Positions 44,282-53,398 of a stretch of 64,000 nucleotides of DNA are shown here, piece after piece. The notes beneath the pieces are model-generated. The model was not told the origin of the DNA and searched no databases. It was given only the letters and a program-made list of their open reading frames with translations. This stretch comes from Streptomyces sp. ISL-43 (lineage in GTDB: Bacteria; Actinomycetota; Actinomycetes; Streptomycetales; Streptomycetaceae). Numbering within the stretch: position 1 is the stretch's first letter; every line of letters starts with the position of its first letter. The position numbers and the translations under genes were made by a program. Location of the stretch: NCBI RefSeq assembly GCF_018614195.1, contig NZ_JAGGOT010000044.1, positions 62,001-126,000 on the forward strand. Direction: 5' to 3'.

Positions 44282-46441
44282 ATGAACGCAGACCTGAGGT
44301 CCTCGGCCGACTCCGTACTAGCCCGTCTCGTGGGCGATCCCACGGGGACCGCGCGGCTGCGCGAGGACCAGTGGCGCGCGATCGAGGCCCTCGTCGCGGA
44401 CAAGCGCCGGGCCCTGGTGGTGCAGCGCACCGGCTGGGGCAAATCCGCCGTGTACTTCGTCGCCACCTCGCTGCTGCGGGCGAGCGGCGCCGGCCCCACG
44501 GTGATCGTCTCCCCGCTGCTCGCGCTCATGCGCAACCAGGTGGAGGCCGCAGCACGGGCCGGGATCCACGCCCGGACCATCAATTCGGCCAATCCCGAGG
44601 ACTGGGAGTCGATCCAGGCCGAGATCGCCGCGGGCGAGGTCGACGTCCTGCTGGTGAGTCCGGAGCGGCTCAACAATCCCGACTTCCGCGATCAGGTGCT
44701 TCCCAAGCTCTCCGCCGCGACCGGTCTGCTCGTGGTGGACGAGGCCCACTGCATCTCCGACTGGGGGCACGACTTCCGCCCCGACTACCGCCGCCTGCGC
44801 ACCATGCTGGCCGATCTCCCGCCGGGGGTCCCCGTCCTGGCCACGACCGCCACGGCCAACGCCCGCGTGACCGCCGACGTGGCCGAGCAACTGGGCACCG
44901 GGGCCGGGACGGACGCGCTCGTCCTGCGGGGTCCCCTGGACCGCGAGAGCCTCAGCCTGGCGGTGCTCACGCTGCCCGACGCGGCGCACCGGCTGGCCTG
45001 GCTCGCCGACCACCTCGGCGATCTCCCCGGATCCGGGATCATCTACACCCTGACCGTGGCCGCCGCCGAGGAGGTCACCGCATACCTGCGCCACCGAGGG
45101 CACACGGTCTCCTCGTACACCGGCAAGACGGAGAACGCCGACCGCGAGCAGGCCGAGAACGACCTCCAGGCCAACCGCGTCAAGGCCCTGGTCGCCACCT
45201 CGGCCCTCGGTATGGGCTTCGACAAGCCCGATCTCGGTTTCGTCGTGCACCTCGGCTCGCCCTCCTCCCCCATCGCCTACTACCAGCAGGTCGGCCGCGC
45301 CGGCCGCGGCGTGGAGCACGCGGAGGTCCTGCTGCTGCCGGGCCGCGAGGACGAGGCGATCTGGCAGTACTTCGCCTCCGTCGCCTTCCCCCCGGAGCAG
45401 CAGGTGCGCCGCACCCTCGAGGTGCTGGCCGATGCCGGCCGGCCGCTGTCCCTGCCCGCCCTGGAGCCGCTGGTCGACCTGCGCCGCACCAGGCTGGAAA
45501 CCATGCTCAAGGTCCTCGACGTCGACGGGGCCGTGCACCGGGTCAAGGGCGGCTGGACCTCGACCGGCGAGCCGTGGGCGTACGACACCGAGCGCTATGC
45601 CTGGGTGGCCCGGCAGCGGGCCGCCGAGCAGCAGGCCATGCGGGACTACGCGGCGGCCACCGGCTGCCGCATGGAGTTCCTGCGCCGCCAGCTCGACGAC
45701 GAGGAGGCCGCGCCCTGCGGCCGCTGCGACAACTGCGCGGGGGCCCGGTTCACGGCGGAGGTCTCCTCGACCGCGCTGGACACCGCCCGCGGGGAGCTGG
45801 GCCGGCCGGGCGTCGAGCTGGAGCCCCGCAAGATGTGGCCGACGGGTCTCGCGTCGGTCGGCGTCGACCTCAAGGGGCGGATCCCGGCGGGCGAGCAGGC
45901 CTCCACGGGACGTGCGCTGGGTCGGCTCTCCGACATCGGCTGGGGCAACCGGCTGCGCCCGATGCTCGCGCCGGGGGCGCCCGACGAGCCGGTTCCGGAC
46001 GATGTCGCGCAGGCCGTCGTGGCCGTCCTGGCCGACTGGGCCCGCGGCCCGGGCGGCTGGGCCTCCGGGGCCGCGGACGCGCCCGCCCGGCCGGTCGGAG
46101 TGGTCTCGCTGCCCTCGCGCGGCCGCCCCCGGCTCGTCGGCTCGCTGGCCGCGCGGATCGCGGAGGTCGGGCGGATGCCCCTGCTCGGCACGATCGCCTA
46201 CACGGACCAGGCACCGGAGTTCGGCCTGCCCTCCTCGAACAGCGCCCAGCGGGTGCACGGCCTCCACCAGGCTTTGACCGTTCCGCCGGAACTCGCCGCG
46301 ACACTGAGGGAGACGGCTGGTCCGATCCTCCTCGTCGACGACCGCGCCGAGAGCGGATGGACCCTCGCGGTCGCGGCCCGGCTGCTGCGGCGGGCAGGTG
46401 CCAAGGAGGTGTTTCCGCTGGTACTGGCGCTTCAGCCGTAG
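44282..46441 (+). CDS. RecQ-family DNA helicase with C-terminal phosphoribosyltransferase-like domain
   Basis: 719 residues. The superfamily 2 helicase core has Walker A GWGKS (51-55), DEAH in VVDEAHCISDWGHDFRPDY, and QVGRAGRG of motif VI; a Cys4 zinc site (CRMEFLRR with CGRCDNC) follows. There is no HRDC domain. Instead about 560-719 resembles a phosphoribosyltransferase, with the PRPP-loop-like ILLVDDRAESGWT near the end. RecQ enzymes unwind DNA at stalled forks and recombination intermediates. The extra domain is unlike E. coli RecQ and occurs in actinobacterial relatives. The ATG at 44282 is used; a TTG four codons earlier is weaker. Confidence 0.9.
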   Translation: MNADLRSSADSVLARLVGDPTGTARLREDQWRAIEALVADKRRALVVQRTGWGKSAVYFVATSLLRASGAGPTVIVSPLLALMRNQVEAAARAGIHARTINSANPEDWESIQAEIAAGEVDVLLVSPERLNNPDFRDQVLPKLSAATGLLVVDEAHCISDWGHDFRPDYRRLRTMLADLPPGVPVLATTATANARVTADVAEQLGTGAGTDALVLRGPLDRESLSLAVLTLPDAAHRLAWLADHLGDLPGSGIIYTLTVAAAEEVTAYLRHRGHTVSSYTGKTENADREQAENDLQANRVKALVATSALGMGFDKPDLGFVVHLGSPSSPIAYYQQVGRAGRGVEHAEVLLLPGREDEAIWQYFASVAFPPEQQVRRTLEVLADAGRPLSLPALEPLVDLRRTRLETMLKVLDVDGAVHRVKGGWTSTGEPWAYDTERYAWVARQRAAEQQAMRDYAAATGCRMEFLRRQLDDEEAAPCGRCDNCAGARFTAEVSSTALDTARGELGRPGVELEPRKMWPTGLASVGVDLKGRIPAGEQASTGRALGRLSDIGWGNRLRPMLAPGAPDEPVPDDVAQAVVAVLADWARGPGGWASGAADAPARPVGVVSLPSRGRPRLVGSLAARIAEVGRMPLLGTIAYTDQAPEFGLPSSNSAQRVHGLHQALTVPPELAATLRETAGPILLVDDRAESGWTLAVAARLLRRAGAKEVFPLVLALQP

Positions 46442-46656
46442 CCGAATGAGTCATCTTCGGCGTGGCGGGGCAAGGATATGAACGGCATACCGGCGAATTC
46501 CGGTCGACGGCGTCAATTGCTCGTTGCCGCATGCTCACGGGCCACGCGAGAATTGCAGTGCTCCCGCTCGGCTCGACGGCACCCTCCTGGGTCGCGCCGC
46601 GGCGTGCCCGCACTCCAGCCGTGCCCGTTCGCGGGCGTGTACCCGAAGGGAGGACC

Positions 46657-47286
46657 GTGACCTTCGGATTCGCCCCGCCCTCGACCACGTCCCTGACCAC
46701 GGCCACCGGCGGCGCCAGCCGGCACGGCAGGCTGCTGGAACCCTCCGAGTGGACCGCGTCGGGCGTCCCCCTGCTGCGCAATCCGCGCGAGGTGGTCAGC
46801 GGTCTGCACTCGCGGCACAGCCCGGTGCCGTCCACCGCCGTGATAGCCGTGCTCGGACCCGAGGAGCGGCTCGTGGCGAGCGCCTCCTTCGTGCAGCGCT
46901 CGGTGTCGGCCGACGGCTGGGAGTACCGCAACGCTCTGCTCTCGCGCCTGCGCCGGGTCATCCCGCACGACCTGCGGCGGCGTACCCCGGTGCGGACCGT
47001 GGTGCTGCTGTACTGCCGCGACGGCGACGAGCGGTGGACCGAGGAGGACGGCGCCTGGATGTGGGGGCTGCGGGACGCCTGCACCCTGCACGGGCTGCGC
47101 TGCGGCGCGTACATCACGCTGACCCGCGGCGGCTGGCAGGTCCTGGGCGAAGGCCGCGGCGGCCGCCGGCCCACCTCGGCCTCGCGGCCCGAGCGCCTCG
47201 GGGAAACGGCTGGCGAGTTCGCCCCGCTCGCCCTGCGCACCGGGGGCGGAGCGGCGGATGCCCTGCGCCGCACCGCCGCGCGCTGA
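46657..47286 (+). CDS. Conserved hypothetical protein
   Basis: 209 residues, not recognised as any named family. The GTG start follows GAAGGGAGG. The centre has hydrophobic beta-like strands (TAVIAVLGPEERLVASASFV, RTVVLLYCRDGD) and a Trp-rich region (EDGAWMWGLRDACTLHGLRCGAYITLTRGGW). Basic, Gly-rich residues end the chain. No signal peptide, membrane helix or obvious catalytic motif was found. It follows the RecQ gene by 215 bp, so they are probably separate units; it ends at a bidirectional terminator. Confidence 0.7.
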   Translation: MTFGFAPPSTTSLTTATGGASRHGRLLEPSEWTASGVPLLRNPREVVSGLHSRHSPVPSTAVIAVLGPEERLVASASFVQRSVSADGWEYRNALLSRLRRVIPHDLRRRTPVRTVVLLYCRDGDERWTEEDGAWMWGLRDACTLHGLRCGAYITLTRGGWQVLGEGRGGRRPTSASRPERLGETAGEFAPLALRTGGGAADALRRTAAR

Positions 47287-47344
47287 AACCCGTAGGAGCA
47301 CCGGTCCGGCAGGGAACACCGGGTGCGCGCGGGCACGCCCAACG

Positions 47345-47372
47345 GCCGTACACCCGGGATCGGGCGTACGGC
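47345..47372. terminator. Bidirectional terminator
   Basis: GCCGTAC pairs with GTACGGC and, across one A/C mismatch, CCCG pairs with CGGG around the loop GGAT. It lies between the convergent genes ending at 47286 and 47447. Confidence 0.75.
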
Positions 47373-47446
47373 TGGTCAGGCCTCGGACTTCGGCAGGGCC
47401 GGCTGTTCGCCCGCTCCGCCCCTCGACCGCGCGGGGCTACAGGGCG

Positions 47447-48121
47447 TCAGACGCCCGCACCCAGCACGGAGTTGATCTGCTGCGGTTCGCCGCACACGAT
47501 CAGCAGCGCACCGGCCCGCGCGAGCGCGACAGGCAGGGTCGCGGCGGCCGCGTCGGCCGGTCCGCCGTTGGCCGCGAAGACCACGACGGGACGGCCGGCG
47601 GCACGCTGCGCCTGCGCCGCGTCCGCGTAGAAGACGTCGTCTCCGGCGGCGTGCAGGGCCCAGTACGCGGCCTCGCCGAAGGACAGTTCGTGCGCGGCCC
47701 ACGGGTGCGGGTCGCCGGTGGTGAGCACCAGGATGTCGCCGGGCGCGCGCCCGGTGTCGAGCAGCAGGTCCACGGCTTCTTCGGCCGCGTCCAGCGCACC
47801 CTCGGCGGACGCCGGGATCAGCTGGACCTGCGGTACCGCCGCCGAGACCGACGGTGCGGTGGCGGCTGCGGGAACGGGTCCGGGGGTGGCCTGCGGCGCA
47901 CGCTGCACGGGCGGTGCGGGCGTGGGAGCACCTCCCGCGCGGCTTGCCGCTGCGGGGGAGGGACCGGGGCGTCCGGGCCGGGGCACGGCGGCGGGACGCG
48001 GACCAGGTACGGGACGGGGGGTCTGCGCGGTGCGGCTCGCGGCCGGCGTGACGCGGGGACCCTGGGCACTCTCGTGAATCTGAGGCTCCTCGGGGCGGGG
48101 GTGAGAGGCAGGAGTTGACAT
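47447..48121 (-). CDS. Hypothetical protein with Pro/Ala-rich N-terminus
   Basis: 224 residues. The first about 95 are Pro/Ala/Arg-rich and presumably disordered. The rest is a compact alpha/beta unit with strands DILVLTTGD, RPVVVFAAN and ALLIVCGEP. This strand pattern recalls the last segment of nucleotide-binding helicase domains, but there is no Walker motif, so it may be a degenerate or partner form. It precedes rnhB by 49 bp in the opposite order on the same strand, so it is likely downstream of rnhB in one transcript. Confidence 0.65.
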   Translation of the reverse strand: MSTPASHPRPEEPQIHESAQGPRVTPAASRTAQTPRPVPGPRPAAVPRPGRPGPSPAAASRAGGAPTPAPPVQRAPQATPGPVPAAATAPSVSAAVPQVQLIPASAEGALDAAEEAVDLLLDTGRAPGDILVLTTGDPHPWAAHELSFGEAAYWALHAAGDDVFYADAAQAQRAAGRPVVVFAANGGPADAAAATLPVALARAGALLIVCGEPQQINSVLGAGV

Positions 48122-48170
48122 CTATCAAACACCGGTACGAAACGTACCGGCTGGTGGCACGTGCGTGCGA

Positions 48171-48881
48171 TCAGAAATCGAAGCCGAGTTGGCCTCCGTT
48201 TTCCAGCTCCGTCGCTTCCTCGCTGCGGCGCACCTTCTTGAGGTGACGCCAGCGGGGCAGCGCGTCGAGGTAGGACCACGAGAGCCGGTGGTACGCGGTC
48301 GGCCCCATCTCCTCCAGCGCCGCCCGGTGCACGGGCGAGGGATATCCGGCGTTGGCGGCGAAAGCGAAATCCTCGATTCCGCCGCCCTGTTCACCGATTT
48401 CGGCCATCATCCGATCGCGCCGGACCTTGGCGATCACCGAGGCCGCGGCGACGGCGACACAGGACTGGTCGCCCTTGATCACCGTCCGGACCTGCCAGGG
48501 CACACCGAGATAGTCGTGCTTGCCGTCGAGTATCACCGCGTCGGGCCGCACGGGCAGCGCCTCCAGGGCGCGCACCGCGGCCAGGCGCAGGGCGGCGGTC
48601 ATACCGAGCTCGTCGATCTCCTCCGGGGAGGAGTGCCCCAGGGCATAGGCCGTGACCCAGTCCTCCAGGACACCGACGAGCGCGTCGCGTCGCTTGGGGG
48701 TGAGCAGTTTCGAGTCGGTGAGTCCCGCGGGCGGCCGGCGCAGACCGGTGATCGCCGCGCATACGGTGACGGGACCGGCCCAGGCCCCTCGTCCGACTTC
48801 GTCGACCCCGGCGATGACCTTGGCGCCGGTTGTCGCTCGGAGGGAGCGTTCGACGGTGTGAGTGGGTGCTTCGTACGGCAT
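48171..48881 (-). CDS. rnhB: Ribonuclease HII
   Basis: 236 residues with the RNase HII signature: AGVDEVGRGAWAGPV supplies the first Asp and Glu, VILDGKHDY a further catalytic Asp, and CVAVAAASVIAKVRRD with AYHRLSW completes the type 2 pattern. It removes RNA, including single ribonucleotides, from DNA. The N-terminus starts with MPYEAPTHTVERSLR, and the end is a short Arg/Glu tail ending LGFDF, reminiscent of a clamp-binding peptide. It lies just downstream of the TetR gene. Confidence 0.95.
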   Translation of the reverse strand: MPYEAPTHTVERSLRATTGAKVIAGVDEVGRGAWAGPVTVCAAITGLRRPPAGLTDSKLLTPKRRDALVGVLEDWVTAYALGHSSPEEIDELGMTAALRLAAVRALEALPVRPDAVILDGKHDYLGVPWQVRTVIKGDQSCVAVAAASVIAKVRRDRMMAEIGEQGGGIEDFAFAANAGYPSPVHRAALEEMGPTAYHRLSWSYLDALPRWRHLKKVRRSEEATELENGGQLGFDF

Positions 48882-48982
48882 GGCGCCAGCCAGGTTACGC
48901 CGCCCCGGGCCGCCTGCACACCCCGACCCCTCCCTGGTTCCGCCCCGAGCCCTCCCGGGGCACCCCCGAGCCCCTGCCCGTC

Positions 48983-49582
48983 TCACACCCTGAGCAGCGG
49001 CACCATGACCTCGTCGATCATCTCGGCGATGTCCGCGTCCCGCCATTCGCTCCCGCACACCTTCGCGCGGTACATCATCATCGCCGGAATGACCTCCACG
49101 AGAAACGGACCCGTCGCGTCCGGCCGGACGTCCCCGCGGTCGATTCCGCGGCGCACCAGCTCGCCGATATGCCGGTGCGCCGGCTCGTGCAGCGCGGACC
49201 AGATCAGGCCGTGGAACCGGCCCGCATGACTGGGGTCGCACTCGTGAAGCACCACATGCAGCGCCTGCCCGGGCCGCGAGCGCATGACGTCCCGTATCCG
49301 CACGCACAGCGCGTACAGGTCCTCGCGCACCGATCCCAGGTCCGGGATCTGGCCGAGCGGCGGCAGCCGGGTCCGCAGGGCGTCGGCCACCAGGTCCGCC
49401 TTCGAGGGCCAGCGCCGGTACAGCGCCGCCTTCCCGGTGCGCGCGCCGGAGGCCACGCCCTCCATGGTGAGCGCGTTCCAGCCCACGGCGCCCAGCTGCT
49501 CCAACGCGGCGTCGAGAATCGCCCGTTCGAGCTCGGGCCCGCGCCTGCGCACCCCGGGCGCCTGTGACCAGCGCGAACCCAT
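48983..49582 (-). CDS. TetR-family transcriptional repressor
   Basis: 199 residues. The N-terminal helix-turn-helix (about 18-62: AILDAALEQLGAVGWNALTM, TGKAALYRRWPSKADLV) is followed by a helical ligand-binding part. The ATG follows GGGAG. It diverges from an efflux gene and the 143-bp gap has two inverted repeats with identical GTGAAC/GTTCAC arms, the classic layout for a drug-responsive repressor controlling itself and its pump. Confidence 0.92.
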   Translation of the reverse strand: MGSRWSQAPGVRRRGPELERAILDAALEQLGAVGWNALTMEGVASGARTGKAALYRRWPSKADLVADALRTRLPPLGQIPDLGSVREDLYALCVRIRDVMRSRPGQALHVVLHECDPSHAGRFHGLIWSALHEPAHRHIGELVRRGIDRGDVRPDATGPFLVEVIPAMMMYRAKVCGSEWRDADIAEMIDEVMVPLLRV

Positions 49583-49628
49583 CACTCCCGTACCTCCGCC
49601 CGGTTCGCGCGACCTTCGCACGCATTTT

Positions 49629-49701
49629 CAGCCTTAGTGAACGCTTGCGTTCACTAAGGCTGACTCCCTACCGTGGGCTCAATGTGAACGCCTGAGTTCA
49701 C
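49629..49701. promoter_or_regulatory. Twin operators between TetR and efflux genes
   Basis: Site 1 (49629-49662) is a perfect inverted repeat with 16-base arms (CAGCCTTAGTGAACGC). Site 2 (49683-49702) is TGTGAACGCCTGAGTTCACT. Both contain GTGAAC-N6-GTTCAC with centres 47 bp apart. They are the likely binding sites of the TetR protein. Confidence 0.88.
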
Positions 49702-49725
49702 TATTTCACTTTGGGGGGATCCACA

Positions 49726-51279
49726 GTGACGACTCCTCAGCTCTCCAAGTCCCGAATACCGGGCGCGGCCCGCCGGGAGGGGCGCACTGGAGTGGCGCTC
49801 GCCGTCATCGCCGCCTGCCAGCTCATGGTCGTCCTCGACGCGACGATCGTGAACATCGCGCTCCCGCACATGCAGACCGACCTCGACATGTCCACCACCG
49901 ACCTGTCCTGGGTGATCAGCGCCTACACGCTCGCCTTCGGCGGTCTGCTGCTGCTCGGCGGCCGCGCCGGCGACATCCTCGGCCGCCGGCGCGTCTTCCT
50001 GACCGGCATCCTGCTCTTCACCCTGGCCTCCCTGCTCGGCGGTTTCGCCCAGGAGCCCTGGCAGCTGCTCGCCGCCCGCGCCCTCCAGGGCGTCGGCGGC
50101 GCCATCGCCTCGCCGACCTCGCTCGCCCTGATCACCACGACGTTCGCCGAAGGCCCCGAACGCAACCGCGCCTTCGGCGTGTTCGCCGCGGTCTCCGCGG
50201 GCGGCGGCGCCATCGGGCTGCTGGCCGGCGGCATGCTCACGGAGTGGCTCGACTGGCGCTGGGTTTTCTTCGTCAACGTGCCGATCGGCCTGCTGATCGC
50301 GTTCCTGACCCCGCTCTACATCAGCGAGTCCGAACGTCACCCCGGCCGCTTCGACATCGCCGGAGCGCTCACCTCCACCGGCGGCATGGCCTCGCTCGTC
50401 TACGGATTCATCCGCGCCTCCCAGGACGGCTGGCGCGACGGCCTGACCATCGGCTCCTTCGGCGTGGCCGTCGTCCTGCTCGCGGCCTTCGTGCTGATCG
50501 AGTCCCGGGCCCCCGATCCGATCATCCCGCTGCGCATGTTCGCCGACCGCAACCGCACGGGCACCTACGTGGTCATGCTCGGCCTCGCCGCCGCGATGTT
50601 CGGCATGTTCTTCTTCATCGTCCAGTTCGTGCAGAACGTGCTGGGCTTCTCCCCGATCCAGTCCGGCGTCGGCTTCCTGCCCATCACGGTCGCCATCATC
50701 ACCGCCGCCGGGATCTCGCAGCGCCTGCTGCCCCGCTTCGGCCCCAAGCCGTTCATGGTCATCGGGTCCGCGCTCACCGGCATCGGACTGGCCTGGCTGA
50801 CCTTCATCGAGCCCGACAGCTCCTACCTCTCCGGGGTGCTGGGCCCGATGCTGCTGTTCGGCTTCGGCATGGGCCTCAACTTCGTCACCCTCACCCTCAC
50901 GGCCGTCTCCGGGGTGGCTCCGCAGGAGGCGGGCGCGGCTTCCGGGCTGCTCAACGCCAGCCAGCAGGTCGGCGGCTCGCTGGGGCTGTCCATCCTGGTC
51001 ACCGTCTTCGGCACGGCGAGCAGGAACGAGACCGGGAAGCAGGCCCCGGACTTCATGGCGCACGCCGGCCAGGCCCAGGCGGCGCTGTTCCGGCAGACCG
51101 GGCGGATGCCCGACCCCTGGGGGGACGTCGTCCTCACCCGGGGGATCGCGACCGCCTTCATCGCGGCCGTGGCCATGGCGGGCGTCGCGCTCGTCACCGC
51201 TCTGCTGGTGATCCGCGTGCGCAGGAGCGACCTGGAGGCCCTCAACGGAGCCGCCGCCGAGGCCGGTCCGGCCGCCTGA
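49726..51279 (+). CDS. MFS drug efflux transporter, DHA2 (14-helix) family
   Basis: 517 residues with 14 membrane helices. The DHA2 motif LDATIVNIALPHMQ is at about 36-49 and motif A-like LLGGRAGDILGRRRVF follows. The last 40 residues are cytoplasmic. It exports drugs or other lipophilic cations in exchange for protons. GTG start after GGGGGGAT. It is divergently expressed with its TetR regulator through the twin operators and ends at a bidirectional terminator. Confidence 0.93.
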   Translation: MTTPQLSKSRIPGAARREGRTGVALAVIAACQLMVVLDATIVNIALPHMQTDLDMSTTDLSWVISAYTLAFGGLLLLGGRAGDILGRRRVFLTGILLFTLASLLGGFAQEPWQLLAARALQGVGGAIASPTSLALITTTFAEGPERNRAFGVFAAVSAGGGAIGLLAGGMLTEWLDWRWVFFVNVPIGLLIAFLTPLYISESERHPGRFDIAGALTSTGGMASLVYGFIRASQDGWRDGLTIGSFGVAVVLLAAFVLIESRAPDPIIPLRMFADRNRTGTYVVMLGLAAAMFGMFFFIVQFVQNVLGFSPIQSGVGFLPITVAIITAAGISQRLLPRFGPKPFMVIGSALTGIGLAWLTFIEPDSSYLSGVLGPMLLFGFGMGLNFVTLTLTAVSGVAPQEAGAASGLLNASQQVGGSLGLSILVTVFGTASRNETGKQAPDFMAHAGQAQAALFRQTGRMPDPWGDVVLTRGIATAFIAAVAMAGVALVTALLVIRVRRSDLEALNGAAAEAGPAA

Positions 51280-51307
51280 TCCGCTGAAGAGGAGGTCCCG
51301 TACGAGG

Positions 51308-51340
51308 GCTCCGGCGCGGGGAAGATCCCGCGCCGGGGCC
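51308..51340. terminator. Bidirectional terminator
   Basis: CCGGCGCGGG / CCCGCGCCGG (10 bp), extended outward to GCTCC/GGGGC with a wobble pair, loop GAAGAT, between the convergent efflux and DUF4173 genes. Confidence 0.82.
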
Positions 51341-51343
51341 CGG

Positions 51344-53215
51344 CTAGTGCTCGGTCCGCCCCCGGAAGGCGCCCAGGCGCCCGCACTCCTCGTACGAGAC
51401 CTTCACCGGGCGCTCGCGCAGGATCTGCCGGGCCCGGCGCTCCCCCAGGCTCATGGCGTACCAGGGCACGTCGCCCGCCCGCGCCAGGTCGTTGTTGATC
51501 CCGCGCAGGGCGCAGGACCGCCGGGGCTCGGGCAGCCGGTCCAGGCCGGGCACCGCGTCCGCCGACAGGGACTGGAAGTAGGCCAGGTCGATCTTGCCGT
51601 CCCGCTCGTACCGCGTGACGTTGCCCTCCGCGATCATCCCGTCCGGGGACATCAGCCCGAAAGCCAGTACGGCGGCCACCGCGCTCCCGGCGACCGCGCG
51701 CGGCAGCCACCGGGCGCGGGCGCCGAACACCCCGGCGGCCATGATCAGGACGATGACCAGCCCGAGCCACAGCTCCATGCCGGCGACCGACACGCGCAGC
51801 CGCGTCAGCCCGTACGCGTCCACGTAGAGGTCCATGCGGTGCAGCGCGGAGGCGACCACGACGAGGGTCAGCGCGCACAGCGTGCCGAGCACCGCGCGCA
51901 CCAGGCGGCGGTCGCCGGCTCCGCCGCGCGGGGCCCAGCGCAGGGCGAGTGCGATGACGGCGAGGGTGAGCAGGGTGGCCCAGAGCAGCTGCCAGAAGCC
52001 CTGGCGGGCGTACTCGGAGTAGGTGAGGCCGGTGGCCTCGAGGACCTCGCGGTAGCCACCGAAGAGGACGGCGAGCTGGACGGCGTTGAACCCGGCGAAG
52101 AGCAGGTTCAGCACGACGAGCGGGAGCGCCCACTCCACTCGGGAGCGCGCCTTGCCCGGCGCCACCTCGATGCGGTCCCAGCGAGAGGGGCCGGCGGCGG
52201 TGCGCGCGACGGCGACCGCGACGACGGTGCCCAGCAGGAAGAGCAGGAAGCGGACCGGCCCGTCCACACCGCTGACCTCGGGCGTCAGTCCGCTCAGCAG
52301 GTCCGCGAAGGCGGCGTCGGCGGAGGCGAACAGCGTCCCGAAGAGCACCAGCAGGGCCACCGCAACCAGGGCGGCCTTCACCACGGGCAGCCAGCGGTCC
52401 CGGTTCCCGTTGGACCGTGAGCGCACCCCGGTCCAGAGCCAGCGCACCCCGAGGACAGCGGAGTCGGCGAAGCCGACCGGACTCAGCAGGATGCCGGGCC
52501 AACTGCGGCTGCCGTGCAGGGCCAGCGCGCCGGTCAGGACCGCGGCGAGCAGGGCCAGCGTGGAGGGCCAGGCGGAGTCCCGCAGGGCCGGTACGGCGAG
52601 CAGCGCGAGGCAGCCGAGCGCCCAGACCACGGTCCACGGGCGGGCGGCGCGTCCGGCGCTGCGGGCGGCCAGGTACGCGCCGACGAGGGCCGGCACCACC
52701 GCGAGGGGCAGACCGGGACCCAGCCCGTCGCCGAGCAGCAGGGCCACGGCGAGGCCGGAGGCGAGGGCCGCGCCGAGCACGGCGGCCGGGATGGGCCCCA
52801 CCGCCGCGGGCCGGGCGGCCTCGGCCCAGGCGAGCGGGGCCAGGGACCAGGCACCGGAGGCGACGCGCTGTTTGCGCAGCTGGTGGGCCTGCCAGGCCCG
52901 GGGATCCCAGCCGGGCGGAGCCTGGCCCGGCGCCCCGGGGGCCGCCTGAGCGGGAATCTGCGGCGCCGAGGTCTGCGGCAACGGGGCCTGCGGCTCGGTT
53001 CCTACGCCGCCCCCCGCGGCCGATCCCGCGCCCGCCCCGGCGGCTTCGGCCGGGAGCGGGCCCGGGCCCGCTCCCGCGGCGGACGCGGGCGCGGCCTGCT
53101 GGGCGGCGCTCCCGCCCGCACTCCCGCCGACGTTCCCGCCCGCACCCCCGCCGACGTTCCCGCCCGCACTCCCGTCGACGTTCCCGCCGGCGCTCCCGTC
53201 AGTGTTCTCCGACAT
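51344..53215 (-). CDS. DUF4173 (DUF4153-like) polytopic membrane protein
   Basis: 623 residues. Residues 1-40 are repeats of the type GGNVGGSA, 41-115 are Ala/Pro-rich, then about 12 membrane helices follow up to about 545 and an outside or cytoplasmic C-terminal domain (VTRYERDGKIDLAYFQSLSA, SLGERRARQILRE). The family has no known function. ATG after GGGAGGGAAG. The tail resembles the soluble end of other DUF4173 proteins, so it is full-length. Confidence 0.82.
   Translation of the reverse strand: MSENTDGSAGGNVDGSAGGNVGGGAGGNVGGSAGGSAAQQAAPASAAGAGPGPLPAEAAGAGAGSAAGGGVGTEPQAPLPQTSAPQIPAQAAPGAPGQAPPGWDPRAWQAHQLRKQRVASGAWSLAPLAWAEAARPAAVGPIPAAVLGAALASGLAVALLLGDGLGPGLPLAVVPALVGAYLAARSAGRAARPWTVVWALGCLALLAVPALRDSAWPSTLALLAAVLTGALALHGSRSWPGILLSPVGFADSAVLGVRWLWTGVRSRSNGNRDRWLPVVKAALVAVALLVLFGTLFASADAAFADLLSGLTPEVSGVDGPVRFLLFLLGTVVAVAVARTAAGPSRWDRIEVAPGKARSRVEWALPLVVLNLLFAGFNAVQLAVLFGGYREVLEATGLTYSEYARQGFWQLLWATLLTLAVIALALRWAPRGGAGDRRLVRAVLGTLCALTLVVVASALHRMDLYVDAYGLTRLRVSVAGMELWLGLVIVLIMAAGVFGARARWLPRAVAGSAVAAVLAFGLMSPDGMIAEGNVTRYERDGKIDLAYFQSLSADAVPGLDRLPEPRRSCALRGINNDLARAGDVPWYAMSLGERRARQILRERPVKVSYEECGRLGAFRGRTEH
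53117..53188. repeat. 24-bp tandem repeat coding the N-terminus of the DUF4173 protein
   Basis: Three near-identical 24-bp units (CGCACTCCCGCCGACGTTCC and four more bases) with diverged copies on both sides. Each gives eight residues, read as NVGGSAGG-type units on the minus strand. Copy number could vary without frameshift. Confidence 0.85.
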
Positions 53216-53398
53216 CGCTTCCCTCCCCTGTCCAGCCGCCCCCGGCTTCCCAGTGGGGGCGGCGAAGCGGACAGAGTAGGCCAGTGAGAGGCGGTTTTGA
53301 ACAGGCTCAAAAGGGCTCTGTGTCAGGACCGTGACAATCGGAAGGGGACGTTTCACCCCGCTCCGGCCCTCGGTCGGCGCGGGGCACCAACCCTCCGG

